Assembly: GCA_021825925.1 (NCBI GenBank)
Contig: JAKAFP010000001.1
Location: 124,001 to 188,000 of the forward strand
Origin: Chloroflexota bacterium
GTDB lineage: Bacteria > Chloroflexota > Anaerolineae > Anaerolineales > Anaerolineaceae
Length of the DNA stretch: 64,000 bases
Direction of reading: 5' to 3'
The notes under the pieces were generated by a model. That model searched no databases. It was not told the origin of the DNA and worked only from the letters and a program-made list of their open reading frames with translations. Position numbers and translations under genes: made by a program. Shown here piece after piece: positions 33,536 through 42,297 of this stretch. Numbering within the stretch: position 1 is the stretch's first letter; the number at the start of each line of letters is the position of its first letter.

Positions 33536-34222
33536 ATGCAGAATAAAATTACAGCACTTGTGCCCATGCGACATCATTCGCAACGTGTACCTGGCAAAAA
33601 CTTCAGGCCGTTGGATGGACGTCCACTGTATGCGCATATATTGGCAACGCTGCAATCCGTACCAGAGATTGACCACATCCTGGTGGATACCGACAGCACT
33701 GAGATCATTGAGGGCATCAAGGCTAACTTCCCAGGCGTGCAATGTGTTTCCCGACCGGAAAACCTCAGGGCGGATGACATTCCGATGAATGAAATTTTGA
33801 TGTATGACACCAGCCTGGTGGAATCCGAATTCTTCCTTCAAACGCATTCAACCAATCCATTATTAAAGGCTGAAACCATTTCGAAAGCCATTCATACCCT
33901 GTTATCACAATATCCTGCTTATGATTCACTTTTTTCAGTCACTCGTTTTCAATCCCGTTTTTGGGATGGATTGGGTAGGGCTGTCAATCACAACCCCAAT
34001 ATTCTGCTGCAAACCCAGGATTTGCCGCCAATTTATGAAGAGAACTCCTGTTTGTATCTTTTCACCCGGCAGACCCTGTCTGTCAAACGGAACCGATTGG
34101 GGGATCGGCCTTATCTCTTTGAAATTGATGCGGATGAAGCCTGGGACATTGATGAAGAAATTGATTTCAAAATGGTGGACCTGATGATTCAAGCGCGAAA
34201 AACCAGCCAGGGATTGGAGTAA
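33536..34222 (+). CDS. Third CMP-nonulosonate synthetase (NeuA-like)
   Basis: A 228-residue acylneuraminate cytidylyltransferase: ALVPMRHHSQRVPGKNFRPLDGRPLYAHILATL, which replaces the usual RGGSKGIP with RHHSQRVPGKN as in the CMP-Neu5Ac-like group, followed by FLQTHSTNPLLKAETISKAI and FEIDADEAWDIDEEIDF. It is the third such enzyme in the window, after 21548 and the fusion at 28375. It starts 35 bases after the MoaD-like gene and is followed after 2 bases by a membrane protein. Confidence 0.8.
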   Translation: MQNKITALVPMRHHSQRVPGKNFRPLDGRPLYAHILATLQSVPEIDHILVDTDSTEIIEGIKANFPGVQCVSRPENLRADDIPMNEILMYDTSLVESEFFLQTHSTNPLLKAETISKAIHTLLSQYPAYDSLFSVTRFQSRFWDGLGRAVNHNPNILLQTQDLPPIYEENSCLYLFTRQTLSVKRNRLGDRPYLFEIDADEAWDIDEEIDFKMVDLMIQARKTSQGLE

Positions 34223-34224
34223 GC

Positions 34225-36294
34225 TTGAACCGTAAACTGATCATTTTCATTCAAGTTGTTTTGGTGGTGGCGACGCTGGCGGGTAGCCTCTATGTATCCG
34301 TCACCCCTGCCAACAGTTTGATGAATTGGTACAACGTGGATGACGCTTTCTTCTATTACAAGGTTGCTCAAAACGTGCTCTCAGGGCACGGGTTTACGTT
34401 TGACCAGATCAATCTCTCAAATGGTTTCCATCCTTTGTGGATGGTAGTTTGCCTGGGCGTTTTTTGGCTTTCAAATATTAATTTACTGCTGCCTTTGCGG
34501 GTTTTGGTTATTGTTGGCGGTTTGTTCAATGCTGCAACTTCACTGATCCTGTTTCGGTTTCTCAAGCGCCATTTGCTTATTGCTGCTGCATTTGTGGCTG
34601 CGTTTCTTTGGGGCCTGTATCCTGGAATTTATAATGTTTCCACGGTTCTGGGCATGGAATCCTCGATAAGTGTCTTTTTCATCGTTTTGCTGCTATCTCA
34701 AGCGGTTCGTTTTTTGAATCGTGAAGAACAGACCCCACATCTTGCACGTGATCTTATCCTTTTGGGAGTCATCGGCGGGTTGACCATCCTTGCAAGGTTG
34801 GATAATGTTTTTCTAGTGGCGGTCATTGGTGTTTTCTTGTTACTTAAAATCAAGAAAATTCCCGCAGCGGTTATCTTTGATTTGTTGGCGATTGCTGTTT
34901 CCATTTTTCTAGCCTGGATACTGCGTTTGGGATCAGAAGGTGTGCTGGCCAACAAATTTAGTATTTATCCAATGTTGATGTTATCTCTGGTGATCAAACC
35001 CATTGCACTTTATTTCTCAGGCTGTTATTTAAGTAAGAAGTCTTTAAAGAAGACCCAATTGGTTTTTCGGATTGGCTTGGCTTGGGCAGCGGCATTCATA
35101 ATTGAATATGTCGTTTTATTTATCTTGTTCAAACTTAAACTCACTGCCGTATTCTCTAATTCAATACTCTTGGCTGATGCGGCGATTGGCGTGGCGCTGG
35201 TCATTGTGGTTCATCTGGCATTGTATAGAGCAACCATTAAATCTGAAAAAACTCCCTTTACCACATTATGGCACTGGGTCAAATCACACTGGAAACCTGT
35301 CTTGTTGGATGGCATTTCTTATGGCGCCCCCATTGCGGCTATATTGGGCAGCTATATGGTATTTAACAAGATTACCTTTGGTTCTTTTTCGCCTGTGAGC
35401 GGACAGATCAAGCATTGGTGGAGCACCATGCCCAATACCGTATACTCCAGGGCTGGCAATTTGTTAGATACCCTGGGGTTGGGTACGGGTGGTGGCAGCG
35501 GCCCATGGTCTTTGCTTACCTCAAAGATCTATCAAGCAGCAGAGTTTGTCGCCAAACCATTTCATTCCTTGGATATTAATCTTCCATTTGTCGTGTTATG
35601 TGCCGTTGTATTGACCCTTTTCTTGCTGCTGATGAAAGCACAGGATGGCAAATTAGCCCGGAAATTCTTTACCATGATGATCCCTGCCATGCTGATTGGC
35701 TGCATCATCCAGATCACCTATTACTTCGCCTCCGGGTATACCCACACGCGTGGTTGGTACTGGATGGCTGAAATGTTGACCATCATCTTGAGTGCAAGCC
35801 TGGTTCTGGATGGCATTTTTTCGTGGCTGGATCAGACAAAATTAAAAATAATACCGTCGCTGGTTCTCGCAGTTCTGGCTGTTTTTGTTTTGACTACAAC
35901 CCATTTTCAGTTTCTGGTCAATCTAGCCCCCATGGTGGTACCGGAAGAAAAACAAGCGGCTTATCTGGCAGAAGTGGTTGAGGTGGAGTCTCTCACCGAA
36001 CCGGGTTCCAAAATTGGTATGACAGGCGGCGGCTTGATGGCTTATTTTATTCATGACCGCACCATAGTGAACCTTGATGGCTTGATCAACAGTGTCGAAT
36101 ACTTCAATGCCATGAAATCGGGCAAGGCCACCCAATTCCTGGATGCCATTCCCCTGAACTATGTCTTTGGCAAACCGTACATGCTTTTGGAATCCGATCC
36201 TTATGGAAGTTTTCTAAAGAATAGGTTGGTAGAGATCGGTTACATCCGTGGAAACGAAGGATTCACGCTTTTCAAATATCGCATCCTTGAATGA
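34225..36294 (+). CDS. GT-C-type membrane glycosyltransferase
   Basis: The 689-residue protein has about 12-14 hydrophobic segments. Just after the first membrane segment it shows NWYNVDDAFFYYKVAQNVLSGHGFTF, the acidic Asp39-Asp40 motif in the first external loop typical of GT-C (GT39/GT87-like) polyprenyl-phosphate-sugar transferases. A large C-terminal soluble part ends in LESDPYGSFLKNRLVEIGYIRG. It likely transfers a sugar from a lipid carrier outside the membrane. TTG 34225 follows GGAG, two bases after the previous stop. Confidence 0.75.
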   Translation: MNRKLIIFIQVVLVVATLAGSLYVSVTPANSLMNWYNVDDAFFYYKVAQNVLSGHGFTFDQINLSNGFHPLWMVVCLGVFWLSNINLLLPLRVLVIVGGLFNAATSLILFRFLKRHLLIAAAFVAAFLWGLYPGIYNVSTVLGMESSISVFFIVLLLSQAVRFLNREEQTPHLARDLILLGVIGGLTILARLDNVFLVAVIGVFLLLKIKKIPAAVIFDLLAIAVSIFLAWILRLGSEGVLANKFSIYPMLMLSLVIKPIALYFSGCYLSKKSLKKTQLVFRIGLAWAAAFIIEYVVLFILFKLKLTAVFSNSILLADAAIGVALVIVVHLALYRATIKSEKTPFTTLWHWVKSHWKPVLLDGISYGAPIAAILGSYMVFNKITFGSFSPVSGQIKHWWSTMPNTVYSRAGNLLDTLGLGTGGGSGPWSLLTSKIYQAAEFVAKPFHSLDINLPFVVLCAVVLTLFLLLMKAQDGKLARKFFTMMIPAMLIGCIIQITYYFASGYTHTRGWYWMAEMLTIILSASLVLDGIFSWLDQTKLKIIPSLVLAVLAVFVLTTTHFQFLVNLAPMVVPEEKQAAYLAEVVEVESLTEPGSKIGMTGGGLMAYFIHDRTIVNLDGLINSVEYFNAMKSGKATQFLDAIPLNYVFGKPYMLLESDPYGSFLKNRLVEIGYIRGNEGFTLFKYRILE

Positions 36295-36350
36295 TTTAAT
36301 TTTTCTTATTGCCCGTTATAATTGATTGGCTTTGTAATCGAGGATTTTCA

Positions 36351-37322
36351 ATGACAAAAGTACTGATGTCCGCCCCCTACATGATTCCCTTTTTGGATCG
36401 TTTTCGACCCGTTTTTGAGCATTACGGTATTCAGTTATTGACTCCTGAGGTGAACGAACGTCTGGAAGAGGCGGAATTGCTGTCGCTGGCCGGGCAATTT
36501 GACGGAACCATCTGCGGTGATGATCGTTACTCCCGCAAGGTGCTCGAAAAATGTGCTCCACGCTTGAAAGTGGTTTCAAAATGGGGTACCGGTATTGACT
36601 CCATTGATCGGTCAGCCTGCGATGACCTTGGCATCCGCTTGATGAATACCCCCAATGCCTTTACCTTACCCGTGGCAGACAGCGTGCTTGGCTACATTCT
36701 GGCTTTCGCCCGTCAACAGCTTTGGATGGATAAAGCCGTCAAGAACGGCGTATGGAAAAAAATACCAGGTCGGTCCCTATCCGAATGCACGCTCGGTGTG
36801 ATTGGTGTTGGAAATGTCGGCAAGGCTGTTCTGAGACGCGCAAGTGCTTTCGGTATGACCCTGCTGGGCAATGATATCCAGCCTATTGCTCGTGATTTTC
36901 TGATAGAAAATAAGGTTAATTCTGTTTCTCTTGATGAGTTATTGTCCCAGGCCGATTTTGTCAGCGTTAATTGCGACCTGAATCCAACTTCTTTTCATTT
37001 GATCAACCGTGAAACGCTTGGTCGCATGAAATCAACTGCAGTGTTGATCAACACCGCCCGCGGACCCATCGTGGATGAAGAAGCCCTAGTGGAAGCTCTT
37101 GAAGAAAAAGTGATTGGCGGAGCCGCCATGGATGTCTTTGAGCATGAGCCCCTGCCTGATAACTCCCCGTTGAAGAAAATGGATAACGTTCTGCTTGCTC
37201 CGCATAATTCGAATTCCAGCCCAAGCGCATGGGAAGCAGTGCATTGGAATACCATCAGAAATTTGCTGCTTGGCTTAAATATTAACCCTGAAGATCTTTC
37301 AAAATGGCAAACATCTGTCTGA
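36351..37322 (+). CDS. D-2-hydroxyacid dehydrogenase (SerA-like)
   Basis: The start is placed at ATG 36351; an upstream in-frame ATG (36309) gives a poor N-terminus. The 323-residue enzyme has LGVIGVGNVGKAVLRRASAFGM (NAD loop), LINTARGPIVDEEALVEAL (catalytic Arg) with VNCDLNPTSFHLI and a LAPHNSNSSPSA end that holds the catalytic His. It belongs to the phosphoglycerate/hydroxyacid dehydrogenase family. Here it lies in the glycan locus next to an SDR, so it may make a hydroxyacid substituent, but a housekeeping role cannot be excluded. Confidence 0.82.
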   Translation: MTKVLMSAPYMIPFLDRFRPVFEHYGIQLLTPEVNERLEEAELLSLAGQFDGTICGDDRYSRKVLEKCAPRLKVVSKWGTGIDSIDRSACDDLGIRLMNTPNAFTLPVADSVLGYILAFARQQLWMDKAVKNGVWKKIPGRSLSECTLGVIGVGNVGKAVLRRASAFGMTLLGNDIQPIARDFLIENKVNSVSLDELLSQADFVSVNCDLNPTSFHLINRETLGRMKSTAVLINTARGPIVDEEALVEALEEKVIGGAAMDVFEHEPLPDNSPLKKMDNVLLAPHNSNSSPSAWEAVHWNTIRNLLLGLNINPEDLSKWQTSV

Positions 37323-37336
37323 AAGGATGAACACGT

Positions 37337-38101
37337 ATGAAAGACTATAAACGAGTTGTATTAATTACCGGGAGTGCAGGCGGAATCGGCCGCGCCACAG
37401 TTCACCATTTTGCCAATCAGGGTTGGATCGTGATCGGCGTGGATTGCAATGATTTTGGCGAAAGTTTTCCGTCTGACGGCTTGTTTATTAAGGCAGACAT
37501 CTCGGTTGCCAGTCAATTTGCGGTCTTGTATGACAAACTTAAACAGTTCACCAGTTCCTTAAATGCGGTGGTCAATAATGCGGCCATCCAGGTGTCAAAA
37601 CCCCTGGTCGAGACCACAGTTGAGGAATGGGATAAAGTAATCGCCACCAACTTGCGACCAGTGTTCGTGGGTGCCAGGTACGCTCATCCCCTGTTGTGTA
37701 CTGCAGGCGGTGGAGCGATCGTTAATGTTTCTTCCGTCCACGCCATTCAAACTTCAGCCAACATTGCTGCCTACGCAGCCAGTAAAGGCGGTATTCTGGC
37801 ATTGACACGTGCCATGGCGATTGAATTTGCGCCCAATAATATCCGCGTGAACGCGGTATTGCCCGGTGCTGTGGATACTCCCATGCTGCGGGGTGGTTTT
37901 GAGCGCGGCGTCAATTCCGGCGGCTCGATCTCCGAAAGGTTGGATAACCTGGCACGCAGAACTGTCAACGGCCGCATCGGCACCCCCGACGAAATTGCCC
38001 ACGCAATTTATTTCCTCGCGGATAATGCTCACTCTTCCTTTATGACCGGCCAGGCCCTGGTGGTGGATGGCGGCGCAACAGCCAGATTAAGCACCGAGTA
38101 G
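37337..38101 (+). CDS. SDR-family oxidoreductase
   Basis: A 254-residue classical SDR: VLITGSAGGIGRATVHHFANQGW (TGxxxGIG), VNNAAIQ, IVNVSSVHAI (Ser), YAASKGG (Tyr-x3-Lys) and a C-terminal SFMTGQALVVDGGATA. It resembles 3-oxoacyl-ACP or sugar-alcohol dehydrogenases. Its closest partner is the D-2-hydroxyacid dehydrogenase 15 bases upstream, so the two could act in sequence on one small metabolite. The actual substrate is unknown. Confidence 0.85.
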   Translation: MKDYKRVVLITGSAGGIGRATVHHFANQGWIVIGVDCNDFGESFPSDGLFIKADISVASQFAVLYDKLKQFTSSLNAVVNNAAIQVSKPLVETTVEEWDKVIATNLRPVFVGARYAHPLLCTAGGGAIVNVSSVHAIQTSANIAAYAASKGGILALTRAMAIEFAPNNIRVNAVLPGAVDTPMLRGGFERGVNSGGSISERLDNLARRTVNGRIGTPDEIAHAIYFLADNAHSSFMTGQALVVDGGATARLSTE

Positions 38102-38105
38102 ATCA

Positions 38106-38909
38106 ATGAAAAAAGCCCTCCTGCGCGTACTTCCTGAACCGGCTGCCAATTTCTTGCGCAATGCCAAAGACGGATTAACTACAGCCTTTGAATCACCCAA
38201 TGCCTATCTGCATCCCTGGCGGCAGGATTCCATTCAAAAGCTTCATGCTTTGAAAAACGTTCATCTGGGCGAACGGTGTGTCATCATCGGCAACGGCCCC
38301 AGTTTGCGTGATACGGATTTGTTAAAACTGCGTAATGTTTTTACCTTCGGGATGAACCGTTTTTACCTGGCTTTTCCTGAAATGGGATTTACCACGTCCT
38401 GCTTGTTGTCGGTCAACAACCTCGTGATCGAACAATGTGCTGAAGATTTCCGTGCGTTGTCTATTCCCACTTTTGTGGCATGGCGCAGCCGTAACTGGAT
38501 CAGTCCGGCGGCCAACCTGCATTACTTGTACACTTCATATCTGTTGCCGCGCTTCAGTGGCAACGCCGCTGGAAGGCTATGGGAAGGTGCTACGGTGACC
38601 TTTGTGGCCATGCAGCTTGCTTATTACATGGGATTTAAACAAGTCGTTTTGATCGGAGTGGATCACAGCTTCACTTCAAAAGGAACCCCCAACAGCACCG
38701 TGGTCTCCACAGGAGATGACCCGAACCACTTTAATCCAGCCTATTTTGGCAAGGGATTTAGATGGCAGTTGCCTGATCTTGAAACCTCAGAACTGGCCTA
38801 TTGTATGGCGCGTGATGCCTATAAAAAGGATGGGCGGGAAATCTTGGATGCCACGGTCGGCGGCAAACTGACCGTTTTCCCCAAGGTGAATTTCGATTCT
38901 CTCTTCTAA
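38106..38909 (+). CDS. DUF115/MptE-like protein, candidate glycan transferase
   Basis: A 267-residue protein with GERCVIIGNGPSLRDTDL (IGNGPSL at 61-67) and VVLIGVDHSF (about 181-189), the two motifs shared by the DUF115/MptE-like fold and by the central domain of Maf flagellin nonulosonate transferases. The adjoining RNVFTFGMNRFYLAFPEMGF is typical of these small surface-glycan members. In a locus rich in CMP-nonulosonate synthetases, a sialyltransferase-like role is plausible but not shown. Its end overlaps the next gene by one base. Confidence 0.68.
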   Translation: MKKALLRVLPEPAANFLRNAKDGLTTAFESPNAYLHPWRQDSIQKLHALKNVHLGERCVIIGNGPSLRDTDLLKLRNVFTFGMNRFYLAFPEMGFTTSCLLSVNNLVIEQCAEDFRALSIPTFVAWRSRNWISPAANLHYLYTSYLLPRFSGNAAGRLWEGATVTFVAMQLAYYMGFKQVVLIGVDHSFTSKGTPNSTVVSTGDDPNHFNPAYFGKGFRWQLPDLETSELAYCMARDAYKKDGREILDATVGGKLTVFPKVNFDSLF

Positions 38910-39844
38910 TGTCTGACACTCCTCTTGTTACGATCGTAACCCCTTCTTTCAACCAGGCGCATTTTCTTGAACAAACCATGCGTTCGGTCTTGGATCAGGA
39001 TTATCCCAACATTGAATACATGGTGGTGGATGGTGGCTCGACGGATGGCAGCGTTGATCTGATCCAAAAGTATTCGAAGCGATTAAAATGGTGGGTCTCT
39101 GAAAAGGACAACGGTCAGGCCGAGGCCATTAACAAAGGTTTCGCCAGAGCCAGCGGCGAGATCATTGCCTGGATCAATTCTGATGATTATTACATGCCAG
39201 GAGCGATTGCAGAAGCAGTCAAGGCACTTTCCGAACACCCAGAAGTGGGCATGGTTTTTGGGAATGTCCGTGTGGTGGATGAGAATGAAAAGGTGCTCAA
39301 CCTGCTTGCTTATGGGGATTGGGGTCTTTCTGATCTGATGTCGTTTCGCATCATTGGGCAGCCTGCGGTCTTCATGCGCCGCGCGGTGCTTGAAAAGGCA
39401 GGGTTCCTCGACCAGTCTTTTCACTTGCTGCTCGATCATCACCTCTGGATTCGCATAGCAAGAGAGGACGGCATGCAGTATATTCCCTCACTGTGGGCTT
39501 CGGCACATTATCATGAAGATTGTAAAAACCTGGCAATGGCTTCCAGCTTTGGTGCTGAAGGCAGGCGGATAGTACAATGGATGGAATCATCCGGGCAATA
39601 CCGTGAGATCTTCCAACAGAATCGCAAACGCATTCTTGCAGGCGCTGAACGTTTGAATGCGTTCTATTTGTTGGACGCCAAAGATTATCCGGCTGCTTTT
39701 CGGGCTTATTGGAAAGCCTTCTGGCTAAATCCTTCCACAGTCAAACCTGAATGGTACCGCATGGTTTACGCTTTTTTTGCCCCGCTTGGGCTGGACGGCC
39801 TGCGTACCCGCTATTTGCAGCGGCGGCGCAACAAATTAAACTGA
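38909..39844 (+). CDS. GT2-family glycosyltransferase
   Basis: A 311-residue GT-A enzyme with VTIVTPSFNQAHFLEQTMRSVL, MVVDGGSTDGS, AINKGFARASGEIIAWINSDDYYMPGAI (N-S-D-D metal motif) and LLDHHLWIRIA (acceptor region). It is closely similar in design to the protein at 41420 (for example GEIIAWINSDD versus GEIIAWLNSDD), suggesting a duplication. The end overlaps nothing; a GT-C gene follows. Confidence 0.88.
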   Translation: MSDTPLVTIVTPSFNQAHFLEQTMRSVLDQDYPNIEYMVVDGGSTDGSVDLIQKYSKRLKWWVSEKDNGQAEAINKGFARASGEIIAWINSDDYYMPGAIAEAVKALSEHPEVGMVFGNVRVVDENEKVLNLLAYGDWGLSDLMSFRIIGQPAVFMRRAVLEKAGFLDQSFHLLLDHHLWIRIAREDGMQYIPSLWASAHYHEDCKNLAMASSFGAEGRRIVQWMESSGQYREIFQQNRKRILAGAERLNAFYLLDAKDYPAAFRAYWKAFWLNPSTVKPEWYRMVYAFFAPLGLDGLRTRYLQRRRNKLN

Positions 39845-39862
39845 TCCACTTTGAGGCATTGC

Positions 39863-41413
39863 ATGAATGAGAATCATTTTTCTGATACGGTACTCTTTTT
39901 ACCGAATAAGAAAAAAACGGTCATTATTTTATTGGTGCTTTTCTTGTTGGCTGGCATTGGCATCCGGCTGATTGACTTCACTGACCTCCCAACAGAATTT
40001 GCAGCATCACGGCAGTTTCACTCGCTGCTGCTGGCGCGATCTTATTATTACCAAATGGATTCACCCGATACGCTTTCAATGCCTCAAGCATTACGCAGCT
40101 TTGCCATTGATAAGGCAAAAGCAGAACCGATCGTTGAACCACCCATTTTAGAGCATTTGGTCGCTTTCACTTATCGTGTGATTGGTCATGAATACATCCT
40201 GGTAGGCAGAATTTATTCGATCCTTTTTTGGGTGCTGGGGGGCATCCCCATCTTTTTGCTTGCCCGCCGCTTGCTCTCAATCAATGGAGCATTTGCTGTG
40301 CTGGCATATTACCTATTTGAACATTTTGGGGTGCTTGCCAGTCGAAGTTTTCAACCTGACTCCATGATGATCATGTTCTTGTTATGGGCGCTTTATTTTC
40401 AAGTGCGCTGGTCTCAAGCTGACACGTTTAAAAATGCCATTCTAGCCGGCCTTTTCACCGGAATAGCAATTCTGGTAAAAGCTCCCATGGTGTTTTTTGC
40501 TGGCCTTCCTTTTGCCTTTGTCATCCTTCAAAAAGGATTCAAGTTTTGGGTCAAAAACGGCCGAGTCTATCTGATGGCGGTATTGGCGGTTGCTCCTGCT
40601 CTAATTTATAACCTGCTCAGCGCCACGGTGGGTGGAAATGCAGGAGCCATCTTTGGCGGAAGGTTTTATCCACAGCTTTACTCTCAAATAACCTGGTATG
40701 TGCAGTGGTTGACGACCATCAAAGCCGTTGCAGGTCAGGTTCCCCTGGTCATTGGGTTGCTGGCGTTCTTCCTGCTCAAGGATGCAAGAACCCGAATGCT
40801 CTATGCCGGTCTTTGGATCGGTTATGTATTGTATGGTTTCACTTTTGCCTACCATATCTACTCTCACAATTATTATCAATTACCGCTGATCGTCATCCTT
40901 GCGGTTGGCTTTGGCATTGGTCTATCCTTTTTCTTTAAGCTGCTGGAAGAAAATAATCCACACTGGATTGCCCGGACTGCCATCCTCCTGATCTTTGTCT
41001 TTTCGATCGGCATGAGTGCCCAGCGCATTCGAAGCTACCTGAACCAATCTGATTTTAGAAGTGATGCGGCTTTCTTCACAAATTTGGGCACCGTTGTTGG
41101 ACATGATGTTTCAGTGATAGCCTTAACCCAGGATAACGGCTATCCTCTCAATTATTGGAGTTTTATCGGTCCGTCTTTATGGCCCACTCTGGCTGATCGT
41201 GACCTTAAAAAAATCGTTGGTGCTTCTGATCCTGCGTTCCAACAGCTTTTCAAGGAGCTGACGGTCGGCAAGGACGTATTTTTGGTGACCATGCCTGATG
41301 AGTTTGATAAACAGGCCGACCTAAAGGATTACCTTTTGAATAATTACCCTTACCAGCAAGGTGAAGGATATTTCATCTTTGACCTAGCTCATCCCCTGAC
41401 GGGAGCCAATTAG
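39863..41413 (+). CDS. GT39/ArnT-like membrane glycosyltransferase
   Basis: The start is placed at ATG 39863, six bases after GAGG; TTG 39851 is an in-frame alternative. The 516-residue protein has a first membrane segment (VIILLVLFLLAGIGIRL), then a soluble loop with DFTDLPTEFAASRQFHSLLLARSYYY (acidic/Arg pattern as in dolichol-phosphate mannosyltransferases), EPPILEHLVAFTYRVIG and about ten more hydrophobic segments. It probably transfers a polyprenyl-phosphate-linked sugar at the outer face of the membrane. Confidence 0.75.
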   Translation: MNENHFSDTVLFLPNKKKTVIILLVLFLLAGIGIRLIDFTDLPTEFAASRQFHSLLLARSYYYQMDSPDTLSMPQALRSFAIDKAKAEPIVEPPILEHLVAFTYRVIGHEYILVGRIYSILFWVLGGIPIFLLARRLLSINGAFAVLAYYLFEHFGVLASRSFQPDSMMIMFLLWALYFQVRWSQADTFKNAILAGLFTGIAILVKAPMVFFAGLPFAFVILQKGFKFWVKNGRVYLMAVLAVAPALIYNLLSATVGGNAGAIFGGRFYPQLYSQITWYVQWLTTIKAVAGQVPLVIGLLAFFLLKDARTRMLYAGLWIGYVLYGFTFAYHIYSHNYYQLPLIVILAVGFGIGLSFFFKLLEENNPHWIARTAILLIFVFSIGMSAQRIRSYLNQSDFRSDAAFFTNLGTVVGHDVSVIALTQDNGYPLNYWSFIGPSLWPTLADRDLKKIVGASDPAFQQLFKELTVGKDVFLVTMPDEFDKQADLKDYLLNNYPYQQGEGYFIFDLAHPLTGAN

Positions 41414-41419
41414 GAAGCA

Positions 41420-42196
41420 ATGAGTACTCAGCCGCTTGTTTCGATCATTACCCCGTCTTTCAACCAGGGAAAATTCCTGGAAGAAACCATTCTATCGGTA
41501 TTAAACCAGGACTACGAGAATATCGAGTACATCATTGTGGATGGCGGTTCGAGCGACAACACACTTGAAGTCATTCAAAAATATCAATCCCGTCTGGCGT
41601 GGTGGGTCTCTGAACCCGATAAAGGGCAGACGGATGCCATCAACAAGGGATTCAACCGTGCCAGCGGCGAGATCATCGCCTGGTTGAACTCGGATGATGT
41701 ATATGCCCCAGGTGCGATACGCGAGGCTGTGAAATACCTGGTGGAAAATCCGCAAATTGGAATGGTGTATGGTGAGCTGGATTTCATTGATGAACATGGC
41801 CGGGTCATCGGCAGGTTCAACGCTGCCCAGACGGATCTCCACAGACTGCGGCGCGGATTCGTTCATATTCCCCAACCCTCAGCTTTTTTCAGGACGGACC
41901 TCTGGAAGAAAGTCGGTCCGCTGGACCCCAGCTTCTTCTTCGCCATGGACTACGACTTGTGGACGCGCCTGGCTGCCAACACAGAATTAAAATATCTTCC
42001 AGGTAAGACCTGGGCACAGTTCCGTCTGCACACGGATGGCAAGACGGTCACCTCTGACGATCGCTGCTGGCCTGAGATGCTCCGAGTCCATTACAGGGAT
42101 GGGGGTAAACCCTGGGCACCGATCGTCATGAAATACTGGTTGAGAAAACTTGCCGCACCCTTCTTAAATTGGAACCGTCGCCGGATGTTCAAATAG
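41420..42196 (+). CDS. GT2-family glycosyltransferase
   Basis: A 258-residue GT-A enzyme: VSIITPSFNQGKFLEETILSVL, IIVDGGSSDNT, GEIIAWLNSDDVYAPGAI (N-S-D-D metal site) and FFAMDYDLWTRLA. It is a shorter relative of the protein at 38909. It is the last gene of the glycan locus and is followed by a strong terminator. Confidence 0.88.
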   Translation: MSTQPLVSIITPSFNQGKFLEETILSVLNQDYENIEYIIVDGGSSDNTLEVIQKYQSRLAWWVSEPDKGQTDAINKGFNRASGEIIAWLNSDDVYAPGAIREAVKYLVENPQIGMVYGELDFIDEHGRVIGRFNAAQTDLHRLRRGFVHIPQPSAFFRTDLWKKVGPLDPSFFFAMDYDLWTRLAANTELKYLPGKTWAQFRLHTDGKTVTSDDRCWPEMLRVHYRDGGKPWAPIVMKYWLRKLAAPFLNWNRRRMFK

Positions 42197-42211
42197 AAAT
42201 TAAAACGTAGG

Positions 42212-42240
42212 GGTGGGTCCATGACCCACCTCATTTTTTT
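42212..42240 (+). terminator. Terminator of the glycan locus
   Basis: An 8-bp stem GGTGGGTC/GACCCACC with a CAT loop, then TCATTTTTTTT. It lies 16 bases after the last glycosyltransferase stop and is a textbook intrinsic terminator for + strand transcription. Confidence 0.88.
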
Positions 42241-42252
42241 TATTGAATAAGC

Positions 42253-42286
42253 AGACTCCCGCGATTTTATGAAACCACGGGAGTCT
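42253..42286 (-). terminator. Terminator of the kbl gene
   Basis: Stem AGACTCCCG (42253-42261) with CGGGAGTCT (42278-42286). It lies immediately downstream of the - strand kbl gene, separating it from the converging glycan locus. Flanking bases are A/T-rich, but T-runs are short. Confidence 0.7.
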
Positions 42287-42297
42287 TTAATAATCGC

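Noticed and set aside
36294..36322. Possible promoter before the hydroxyacid dehydrogenase gene
   Set aside because: TATAAT is present at 36317, but no acceptable -35 is found at 16-18 bases.
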